NCBI GenBank assembly: GCA_026985775.1
Contig: JALSPV010000003.1
Location: 1-5,828 of the forward strand
Direction of reading: 5' to 3'
Source: Candidatus Aenigmatarchaeota archaeon
GTDB taxonomy: Archaea; Aenigmatarchaeota; Aenigmatarchaeia; Aenigmatarchaeales; SZUA-1535
Length of the DNA: 5,828 nucleotides
Numbering within the stretch: position 1 is the stretch's first letter; the number at the start of each line of letters is the position of its first letter. Of the stretch, positions 1 to 4,040 are shown in pieces. The translations under genes and the position numbers were made by a program. The notes under the pieces were generated by a model, which saw only the letters and a program-made list of their open reading frames with translations, was not told the origin of the DNA and ran no database searches.

Positions 1-193
1 TCTGGCCTTGTAAAGAGCCTTCTACTTTTTCTAAAACTATACCCCACACATAGGTATGAGAAATAGATTTTTCAAGAAGATCTTTGATTGCCACTAATTT
101 TAATCCACCCCCTCTAGTAGTATATACGTATACAGCATCTCCTTTATAATTTCTTTCTTTTACAAATCCCTTTTTCCACAGAAATTCAATCAT
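1..193 (-). CDS. Unrecognised protein, N-terminal part (runs off left edge)
   Basis: This is an open reading frame on the minus strand that continues past the left edge. It encodes at least 64 residues beginning MIEFLWKKGF and containing VYVYTTRGGG. The composition is that of a soluble protein, with a mix of charged and aliphatic residues and no membrane segment. I do not recognise the family. The frame stays open upstream to a TGA at 217-215, so a TTG at 211 (LKEIEKM...) is an alternative start. The ATG at 193 was chosen because it is a standard codon. The best-placed promoter (TATA-like box at 263-270) predicts a transcript starting near 239, where an ATG lies in another frame (see the 198-239 entry). 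The real gene may therefore start at 239 and be frameshifted, or may be translated after a very short upstream ORF. The coding call is fairly sure, the start is not. Confidence 0.6.
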   Translation of the reverse strand, partial: MIEFLWKKGFVKERNYKGDAVYVYTTRGGGLKLVAIKDLLEKSISHTYVWGIVLEKVEGSLQGQ

Positions 194-197
194 CTTC

Positions 198-239
198 TCA
201 ATCTCTTTCAATGTTCAAAAAACAATTTTCACAAGACAT
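198..239 (-). other. 13-codon leaderless ORF (MSCENC...) upstream of the partial gene
   Basis: An ATG at 239-237 sits about 27 nt downstream of the centre of a TTTATTAA box, the spacing seen for other leaderless starts in this window. Translation gives MSCENCFLNIERD and then TGA at 200-198. The ATG of the partial gene at 193 follows four nucleotides later in another frame. The CxxC start looks like the beginning of a real protein. This could be the true N-terminus of the downstream gene separated by a frameshift, or a short regulatory upstream ORF. The sequence alone does not decide between them. Confidence 0.35.
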
Positions 240-262
240 AGAACAAGTATATGGCGTAGAAG

Positions 263-270
263 TTAATAAA
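263..270 (-). promoter_or_regulatory. TATA-like box for the left-edge gene
   Basis: On the minus strand this reads TTTATTAA. Its centre is about 27 nt upstream of the ATG at 239, which predicts transcription starting at or next to that ATG. The same octamer at the same spacing precedes the oxidoreductase gene at 4041, which strengthens the assignment. Confidence 0.6.
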
Positions 271-304
271 ACTTAAGCAGGTATGGGCGTAAGAGATAAT
301 TATT

Positions 305-380
305 TGGCGCCCCGGCCAGGACTCGAACCTGGGACCTCGCGGTTAACAGCCGCGCGCTCTACCTACTGAGCTACCGGGGC
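305..380 (-). tRNA. tRNA-Asn (anticodon GTT), CCA encoded
   Basis: The reverse complement folds into a perfect 73-nt cloverleaf plus CCA. The acceptor stem is GCCCCGG/CCGGGGC, the D stem GCTC/GAGC with an 8-nt loop, the anticodon stem CGCGG/CCGCG with loop CTGTTAA, the variable loop AGGTC, the T stem CCAGG/CCTGG with loop TTCGAGT, and the discriminator is G. The anticodon GTT occupies 347-345 and decodes Asn codons AAC and AAT. CCA at 307-305 is encoded in the genome. There is no intron. The very G+C-rich stems in an A+T-rich genome suggest a thermophile, which is an inference. A likely upstream promoter element is the TTTAAA region near 413-424, shared with the divergent DUF35 gene. Confidence 0.98.
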
Positions 381-412
381 AATAGAGCTAAACTAAGAAT
401 AAAAAGAAAAAA

Positions 413-424
413 GAATTTAAAAAG
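413..424. promoter_or_regulatory. Bidirectional TATA-like element between tRNA-Asn and the DUF35 gene
   Basis: The run GAATTTAAAAAG contains a symmetric TTTAAA core. On the plus strand it lies about 23 nt upstream of the DUF35 ATG at 443, close to the leaderless spacing of other genes here. On the minus strand it reads CTTTTTAAATTC and lies about 38 nt upstream of the tRNA 5' end, which would leave a tRNA leader of roughly 10 nt. No other good TATA-like box was seen in the 62-nt gap, so one element may serve both directions. Confidence 0.45.
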
Positions 425-442
425 TTTAAGCATAATAAATTC

Positions 443-844
443 ATGCCTCAAAGAAAAAGTGTTCCGCTCGCATGGAGAAGGTTTCAGGCAAGGTATAGGC
501 TTGTAGGAAGCAAATGTAAAAACTGTGGAAAAATTTACTTCCCCCCAAAGGTTTTCTGTAAAGAATGTGGTAGTAAAGAGATGGAAGAATATAAGCTTAA
601 CGAAGAGGGTAAAGTTTTAACATATACCATAATACATGCTGCTCCTTCTGGTTTTGAACATCGCGTACCTTATTGCGTCGGAATAATAGAACTTAAAGAA
701 GGTGTTAAAATTACTGGTGAAATTGTAGGCGATTTTTCCAAAATAAAAATAGGAACAAAGGTAAAAGCTGTTTTCAGAAAAATCTTTGAAGATGGAAAAA
801 GTGGAATAATTCACTATGGATTAAAATGGAAGATTGTAGAATAG
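443..844 (+). CDS. DUF35 family Zn-ribbon/OB-fold protein
   Basis: This is a 133-residue protein with the two-part architecture of the DUF35 (Zn-ribbon plus OB-fold) family. An N-terminal helix (SVPLAWRRFQARYRLVG, residues 6-22) leads into a rubredoxin-like zinc ribbon with C25-x2-C28 and C39-x2-C42. The OB-fold beta strands run from about residue 45 to the end and include a typical GFEHRVPYCVGIIEL segment (residues 72-86). In archaea, members of this family bridge acetoacetyl-CoA thiolase and HMG-CoA synthase in the mevalonate pathway by binding CoA, and related proteins act with other thiolase-like enzymes. Length and motif order are normal, so it looks functional. No thiolase or HMG-CoA synthase gene is adjacent, so the partner is unknown. 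The ATG at 443 has no SD motif and fits a leaderless mRNA. The gene converges with the cupin gene, with only six nucleotides between the stop codons. Confidence 0.92.
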   Translation: MPQRKSVPLAWRRFQARYRLVGSKCKNCGKIYFPPKVFCKECGSKEMEEYKLNEEGKVLTYTIIHAAPSGFEHRVPYCVGIIELKEGVKITGEIVGDFSKIKIGTKVKAVFRKIFEDGKSGIIHYGLKWKIVE

Positions 845-850
845 TAAAAT

Positions 851-1222
851 TTACTCCCTCCCGTATTTGTCACTCAATCTTACTATATCTTCTTCTTCGC
901 ATTCCCCGAAACCGAATTCGAGAATATAAAGCTCTTCCTCTGCTCTTGCTGTGTGCACAACTCCACGTGGTATTGTAATGCTGCGCCCTTCTTCAAACTC
1001 AATTACCTCTGGTTCCACTTTTCCGTATTCTTCAGGATTTTTCCATAAGAAAACCTTACCTTTACCTTTTATACAGTACCAAAGCTCGTCTCTCTTTCTA
1101 TGAAATTGGTGTGAGAGCTCTTCTCCTAGGTTTAAGAAAAGTATTTTTACCCATCCCGGTTTTTTTGCAAGCTCTTTATCAAAGTTGACAAAATAACCCC
1201 AAGGTCTTTCTTCTTTTCGCAC
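851..1222 (-). CDS. Mannose-6-phosphate isomerase-type cupin
   Basis: This 123-residue single-domain cupin resembles the C-terminal isomerase domain of type II phosphomannose isomerase / mannose-1-phosphate guanylyltransferase. Family hallmarks are the start RPWGYF (residues 6-11), the first cupin motif LSHQFHRKRDELW (residues 36-48), GKGKV (53-57), the second motif IPRGVVHTA (84-92), and the C-terminal EEDIVRLSDKYGR (110-122), which is nearly the family consensus. By alignment to the family, the probable metal ligands are Q39, H41, E46 and H90, all present. The likely reaction is mannose-6-phosphate/fructose-6-phosphate interconversion, but small cupins of this type may act on other sugar phosphates. 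The start is GTG at 1222, directly after the TAA of the upstream gene and preceded by AAGGTG six nucleotides away, so it is translated as the second gene of a two-gene operon. In-frame extension upstream is blocked by that TAA. Confidence 0.88.
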   Translation of the reverse strand: MRKEERPWGYFVNFDKELAKKPGWVKILFLNLGEELSHQFHRKRDELWYCIKGKGKVFLWKNPEEYGKVEPEVIEFEEGRSITIPRGVVHTARAEEELYILEFGFGECEEEDIVRLSDKYGRE

Positions 1223-1576
1223 TTAAAGCACCTTTTTTCTCGGTTCACCACCATTTGCAATTGCTCTACAGAGATATTCACAAAACTGGATAGCAGATAT
1301 GAGATATTCTTGTGTGTTGTAACTATCTTTACCAGAGATATTTCTGTACATTTCTCTGAGCTCTCTGCGAATTAAATCAGAATATTCTATTTTTGCACTA
1401 AATTCTTCGGCTTTATCCAGTACTTCAAGCGTATTTTTGATTGTTTCAAAAGCGTTCTCTCTGGTAGGACTTTCAGCATATACTGAAAATTTGTTGGTTA
1501 ATTTATTAGCACGTTTTCTTATTTCTTTGAGGTCGTCCAAAATAGCGACATGAGAAGGGTATTTTATGATAATCAT
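1223..1576 (-). CDS. Unrecognised helical protein, 117 aa
   Basis: This is the first gene of a two-gene minus-strand unit and ends in TAA immediately before the cupin GTG. I do not recognise the family. After a short hydrophobic strand (MIIIKYPSHVAIL) the protein looks almost wholly alpha-helical and charged: a helix around residues 14-28 (DDLKEIRKRANKLTN), a longer one around 42-63 (FETIKNTLEVLDKAEEFSAKIE), an Arg/Glu-rich segment at 66-76 (DLIRRELREMY), and a C-terminal helix around 88-108 containing two Cys residues (FCEYLCRAIANGG). There is no signal peptide or membrane segment. The fold looks like a small helical bundle. The ATG at 1576 has no SD motif. A TATA-like ATTTAAAAT lies roughly 24 nt upstream inside an inverted repeat, and the ATG itself lies inside a second one, so expression is probably regulated there. 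Its role may relate to the cupin it precedes. Confidence 0.75.
   Translation of the reverse strand: MIIIKYPSHVAILDDLKEIRKRANKLTNKFSVYAESPTRENAFETIKNTLEVLDKAEEFSAKIEYSDLIRRELREMYRNISGKDSYNTQEYLISAIQFCEYLCRAIANGGEPRKKVL
1229..1234 (-). promoter_or_regulatory. Shine-Dalgarno deciding the cupin GTG start
   Basis: On the minus strand this reads AAGGTG, complementary to the archaeal 16S rRNA 3' end, with six nucleotides before the GTG at 1222. It lies inside the end of the 117-aa protein gene. It supports reinitiation on the cupin gene rather than simple stop-codon readthrough. Confidence 0.7.
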
Positions 1577-1581
1577 AAAAT
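1561..1581. repeat. Inverted repeat over the start codon of the 117-aa gene
   Basis: The arms ATTTTATGAT and ATCATAAAAT are perfect reverse complements, 10 bp each, separated by a single A. The repeat covers the ATG at 1576 on the minus strand. It could be an operator or a hairpin at the 5' end of the leaderless mRNA. The region is A+T-rich, which raises the odds of a chance palindrome. Confidence 0.5.
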
Positions 1582-1588
1582 TAAAATA
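1581..1588 (+). promoter_or_regulatory. TATA-like box for the 1611 small ORF
   Basis: TTAAAATA is centred about 26 nt upstream of the GTG at 1611, the same spacing as the boxes for the 239, 1747 and 4041 starts. It lies between the two inverted repeats. Confidence 0.4.
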
Positions 1589-1614
1589 TCACAAAATTTT
1601 AAATAATTTTGTGA
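1589..1614. promoter_or_regulatory. Perfect inverted repeat, candidate operator of the divergent promoters
   Basis: The arms TCACAAAATT and AATTTTGTGA match perfectly over 10 bp around the 6-nt spacer TTAAAT, a symmetric shape typical of a dimeric winged-helix regulator site. It contains the TATA-like element of the minus-strand gene (ATTTAAAAT, 1596-1604) and lies between the plus-strand TATA-like box at 1581-1588 and the GTG at 1611-1613, which falls in its right arm. A protein bound here could control both directions. The regulator is unknown. Confidence 0.5.
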
Positions 1615-1709
1615 ACGAGGAAAAGAAAATTCCGTTAAAATATGGATACAAACTTGAAAATTCTACAGGGGAAGAAATATATCAACTTCGCCTTTCCTAT
1701 TTTGAATGA
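1611..1709 (+). CDS. Possible 32-aa small protein (leaderless GTG start)
   Basis: This short open frame starts at GTG and ends in TGA, encoding VNEEKKIPLKYGYKL followed by a Glu-rich segment and LRLSYFE. Its composition (mixed charge, Tyr and Gly, no low-complexity Lys run) resembles real coding sequence more than the neighbouring A+T-rich spacer does. A TATA-like box sits at the leaderless spacing upstream. The frame is also open further upstream to an ATG at 1566 (47 aa), but no promoter supports that start. I do not recognise it. It could be a microprotein, a remnant of a decayed gene, or chance. Confidence 0.35.
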   Translation: MNEEKKIPLKYGYKLENSTGEEIYQLRLSYFE

Positions 1710-1716
1710 AAAAAAA

Positions 1717-1724
1717 TTATAAAG
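1717..1724 (+). promoter_or_regulatory. TATA-like box for the MgtC-family gene
   Basis: TTATAAAG is centred about 26 nt upstream of the ATG at 1747, predicting a transcript that begins at the start codon. No SD motif precedes that ATG. Confidence 0.65.
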
Positions 1725-1746
1725 TCCTGTAAAAAAGAAAAATTTC

Positions 1747-2172
1747 ATGGAAGATTTTGTTTTTGTCTTTAGAATGTTTCTCGCTGTACTTTGCGGTGGA
1801 TTAATAGGAATAGAACGCGAGATTATAAGAAGGCCCGCAGGACTTAGAACGCATATGCTTGTATGCCTTGGTTCATGCGTATTTATGATAGTCTCAATGA
1901 AATTCAACTTAGATCCTGCAAGAATAGCTGCTGGTGTTGTCACGGGTATGGGATTTATAGGTGCCGGGACTATCATTGCAGAAAAAGAAAAAAACCAAGA
2001 AATAGTTCTCGGCATAACTACGGCCGCAAGTTTGTGGACAACCTCTGCTATAGGTTTGCTTATAGGAATGGGAGAAATATTTCTTGCTTGTACATCAACA
2101 ATTCTTGTTTTTGCTATTTTGTGGTTGAGGATACTTGAAGATCCCAGTAAAAAAATACCCATTAAAAAGTAG
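1747..2172 (+). CDS. MgtC/SapB family membrane protein
   Basis: This 141-residue integral membrane protein contains the MgtC/SapB domain. Family motifs are GGLIGIERE (residues 17-25) followed by the basic-loop RRPAGLRTHMLVCLGS (28-43), then RIAAGVVTGMGFIGAGTII (59-77) and GITTAASLWTTSAIGLLIG (89-107). About five hydrophobic segments are visible, near residues 4-22, 36-51, 59-78, 88-107 and 111-129, ending in a Lys-rich tail. In bacteria, MgtC supports growth at low magnesium and inside host cells and affects the F-type ATP synthase. The function of archaeal members is not established, so no ion specificity is claimed. The protein corresponds to the membrane domain alone and lacks the C-terminal ACT-like domain of bacterial MgtC, which is common for short members. 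The gene has its own leaderless promoter and lies 48 nt upstream of the ATP-grasp pair on the same strand. Confidence 0.93.
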   Translation: MEDFVFVFRMFLAVLCGGLIGIEREIIRRPAGLRTHMLVCLGSCVFMIVSMKFNLDPARIAAGVVTGMGFIGAGTIIAEKEKNQEIVLGITTAASLWTTSAIGLLIGMGEIFLACTSTILVFAILWLRILEDPSKKIPIKK

Positions 2173-2180
2173 TAAAGAAG

Positions 2181-2188
2181 TTTTAAAA
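2181..2188 (+). promoter_or_regulatory. TATA-like box for the ATP-grasp pair
   Basis: TTTTAAAA is centred about 36 nt upstream of the ATG at 2221, predicting a leader of roughly 10 nt (TGCAGGAAAC), in which GGA is a weak SD. The pyrimidine-rich stretch that follows (2189-2212, with two T4 runs) may also end transcripts from the MgtC-family gene. Readthrough from that gene is equally possible. Confidence 0.4.
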
Positions 2189-2220
2189 GTTTTCCCTTCA
2201 CTCTTTTCTCTGCAGGAAAC

Positions 2221-3138
2221 ATGAAAGTTGGAATAATTTACTTTTCAAAACGCGGAAGAGAGGAAGCAGAAAGGATATGTAACGCTGTTAAGGAAGAAGG
2301 AGAAGAGTGCTTTCCTATAGATGCGAAAACTATACTTCTTTATGCCGGTGAAGATGATGCTGCAGCATTTTCGCAGGAAAATGGTCTAAGGAGTTTTGAT
2401 TCCTTGGTGTTTTTACCTGAAGAAGAGTATTTCGAGTTTGCTTACATGATAATAAAGATAGTATACGATTATACTGTGACGTCAATTCCATGTGAAAAGT
2501 TCAGGTTATTTTTCAACAGGGCGCTTATACAAAGATTCCTTGCATCTCATAAACTAAGTGTGAGAAAGGTATATGCTTTTTCAGAAGCAACAGCAGCAAA
2601 CTTTGTGTTAAAAGAGCTAAAGCTTCCTGTAATTCTTCAATTCCCTGATGGAAGAAGAATACCAATAAAAAGCGAAGATACATTTACAGAGCTTATTTCG
2701 GGAATAAAGCGCGATACTGTAATTACAGCAGAGAAACCCCTAAAGCCAGAGTTTCTTGTATGGACGTTAGTAATAGGAGATGAAGTAATAGCATGCGAAA
2801 AGAAAGGTGAAAGTATTTCCCCATTCAACACACCTTCAGAGATAATTGAAAAAAGCCTTAAAGTAAGCTCCCTTCTTTCAACCTTTTTCTGTCAGGTTAA
2901 TTTCATTCCATACAGGAATTCTTTTCTCGTAAACGAAGTTAGACTCTTCCCAGATTTTGCGCTTTTCGAAAAGATTACAGGAAAAAATGTTTACAAAATC
3001 CTCGCAAGCTCGATCATTAGTAAAGCGAAAGAAAGAAAGAAAGAAATGATAAAGCGAAGTATCTCTCAAAGCATAAACGGTATAAAGAGGTGGTTACTTG
3101 AAATTGGCATTATTGGGCCCAGAAGAGAGAAGATATAG
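2221..3138 (+). CDS. Degenerate RimK-like ATP-grasp protein (probably non-catalytic)
   Basis: This 305-residue protein appears to be a diverged paralogue of the ATP-grasp protein encoded next. It shares the pre-ATP-grasp Rossmann-like start (MKVGIIYFSKRG), the helix before the core (FFNRALIQRFLASHKLSVRKVY, residues 97-118, against the neighbour's THNKFL... segment), the strand LPVILQF (135-141), the strand-turn-strand WTLVIGDEVIAC (181-192), and the C-terminal LVNEVRLFPDFALFEKITG region (236-254). Catalytic features are missing. The nucleotide-binding Lys at 140 is Gln, the Gly-rich loop is replaced by PDGRR, the basic loop after VIAC is deleted, the first metal Asp is Asn227, and the ExN metal motif is E239-V-R241. 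It therefore probably does not hydrolyse ATP and may be a regulatory or scaffold partner of its neighbour. The C-terminal 40 residues are strongly basic (KAKERKKEM, then RREKI). The gene overlaps the next by 41 nt. Confidence 0.75.
   Translation: MKVGIIYFSKRGREEAERICNAVKEEGEECFPIDAKTILLYAGEDDAAAFSQENGLRSFDSLVFLPEEEYFEFAYMIIKIVYDYTVTSIPCEKFRLFFNRALIQRFLASHKLSVRKVYAFSEATAANFVLKELKLPVILQFPDGRRIPIKSEDTFTELISGIKRDTVITAEKPLKPEFLVWTLVIGDEVIACEKKGESISPFNTPSEIIEKSLKVSSLLSTFFCQVNFIPYRNSFLVNEVRLFPDFALFEKITGKNVYKILASSIISKAKERKKEMIKRSISQSINGIKRWLLEIGIIGPRREKI
3087..3092 (+). promoter_or_regulatory. Shine-Dalgarno deciding the TTG start of the second ATP-grasp gene
   Basis: GAGGTG lies within the end of the first ATP-grasp gene, five nucleotides before the TTG at 3098. 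It supports initiation at TTG despite the rare codon and implies translational coupling of the two genes. Confidence 0.7.
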
Positions 3139-3970
3139 TGAACTAAGGTTATTAAAAGAAGCGAAAAAGGTTTTTGAAACAGTTACATATTTTCCTATTT
3201 CAAAGCTTGTTTTAGAATTCGACGAAAAAGAAGTTAAGATTCTCTATCGAGGAAAAAACATTCTGGAATACGATGCTCTACTTCCAAGGATACCGAAAAG
3301 TTATATGAAATTCGGATATCTTCTACTTTGCTTTGCAAGAGAGCAAAAAATTCCTATACCAATATCTCCAGAATCTGTGCTTTACACGCATAATAAATTC
3401 TTAACACTTATAGCACTTGCTCAGGCAAATGTGCCTATACCGAAGACATATTTGTCTTTAAAGAGAGCTACACTTGAAAAAATTCTCGAAAACATAAAAT
3501 ATCCTGTTGTTTTAAAACTTCTCTACGGATGTGCTGGAAAAGGAGTGATGTTTGCGGATTCTAAACAATCTGCAATAAGCATAATGGATATGCTTGAAGC
3601 ATTCAAGCAACCTGTTTTTGTTGAAGAATTCATAAAAAATCCTGGCGAAGATATAAGAGCATTTGTAATAGGCGAAGAGCTTGTTGCATGCATGAAGAGA
3701 AAGGCAAAAAAAGGAGAGAGAAGAGCAAATATAGCTGCCGGTGGTGTAGGTGAAAAATATGAAGCAGGCGACGAAGAAAGAGATCTTGCGCTTCGTGCGG
3801 CGAAAGCCCTTGGAATGAAAGTAGCAGCTGTGGATATTCTTCCTGGAAAGAAAAAGTACGTAATAGAAGTTAATGTATACCCAGGCTTAAAAGGAATAGA
3901 AAATGCAACAGGAATAAACGTTGCAAGAAAAATTGTGGAAAAAGTATACGAGCTTGCCACAAGTGTCTAA
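3098..3970 (+). CDS. RimK-like ATP-grasp ligase
   Basis: This is a 290-residue enzyme with complete RimK/LysX-type ATP-grasp features. The pre-ATP-grasp domain covers about residues 1-95, with ALLPRIPKS (60-68). It is followed by HNKFLTLIALAQANVPIPKTY (98-118), the nucleotide Lys K140 in PVVLK, the Gly-rich loop YGCAGKGV (143-150), the hinge VEEF (175-178), DIRAFVIGEELVACMKR (185-201), the substrate/phosphate loop RRANIAAGG (208-216), and metal ligands D246 and E257-V-N259 with YPGLKGIENATG (261-272). Enzymes of this class activate a carboxylate as an acyl phosphate and ligate it to an amine; known relatives act in glutamate addition to proteins and cofactors and in LysW-dependent lysine/arginine synthesis. 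The substrate here is unknown, and no LysW-like carrier gene is in view. The start is TTG at 3098 with a strong SD. Overlap with the degenerate paralogue suggests a two-subunit complex. Confidence 0.9.
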   Translation: MKLALLGPEERRYSELRLLKEAKKVFETVTYFPISKLVLEFDEKEVKILYRGKNILEYDALLPRIPKSYMKFGYLLLCFAREQKIPIPISPESVLYTHNKFLTLIALAQANVPIPKTYLSLKRATLEKILENIKYPVVLKLLYGCAGKGVMFADSKQSAISIMDMLEAFKQPVFVEEFIKNPGEDIRAFVIGEELVACMKRKAKKGERRANIAAGGVGEKYEAGDEERDLALRAAKALGMKVAAVDILPGKKKYVIEVNVYPGLKGIENATGINVARKIVEKVYELATSV

Positions 3971-4009
3971 GTTTTCCTCAAGAAAATCTGGAAGAGCATC
4001 ACAAAAAGC

Positions 4010-4017
4010 TTTATTAA
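4010..4017 (+). promoter_or_regulatory. TATA-like box for the oxidoreductase-enolase operon
   Basis: TTTATTAA is centred about 27 nt upstream of the ATG at 4041, which predicts a leaderless mRNA and fixes the start of the oxidoreductase. The same octamer occurs at the same spacing upstream of position 239. Confidence 0.7.
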
Positions 4018-4020
4018 CAA

Positions 4021-4027
4021 TTTTTTT
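4021..4027 (+). terminator. Possible T-tract terminator of the ATP-grasp transcript
   Basis: This run of seven T residues lies about 50 nt after the stop codon of the second ATP-grasp gene, with no preceding hairpin, which fits archaeal T-tract termination. It lies inside the next promoter region, between the TATA-like box and the start codon, so it may simply be part of the initially melted region. Confidence 0.3.
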
Positions 4028-4040
4028 CACTACATTTAAA

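Noticed and set aside
843..855. Short palindrome AGTAAA-A-TTTACT between the convergent DUF35 and cupin genes
   Set aside because: The 6-bp A+T-rich arms overlap both stop codons and have no T-run after a stable stem; this is too weak to call a bidirectional terminator.
1642..1722. 26-codon plus-strand ORF (MDTNLKILQGKK...)
   Set aside because: It lies in a different frame inside the better-supported 1611-1709 ORF, has no promoter at the expected spacing and no SD, and is Lys-rich like random A+T-rich sequence.
1635..2222. 195-codon minus-strand ORF opposite the MgtC-family gene
   Set aside because: It is the antisense shadow of a clearly recognisable membrane protein; its hydrophobic, Pro/Ser-rich product is what the complement of such a gene gives.
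3027..3046. Five tandem GAAA units
   Set aside because: They are in frame within the basic Lys/Arg/Glu-rich tail of the first ATP-grasp protein and are explained by its coding sequence. No sign of phase variation beyond the short repeat itself.
3523..3960. 145-codon minus-strand ORF opposite the second ATP-grasp gene
   Set aside because: It is antisense to conserved ATP-grasp motifs, with a Ser/Phe/Ala-rich composition typical of a shadow frame.
3921..4040. N-terminal extension of the oxidoreductase to the ATG at 3921
   Set aside because: It overlaps the end of the ATP-grasp gene in another frame, contains the promoter and T-run, and the family N-terminus with GGQAGDG fits the ATG at 4041.
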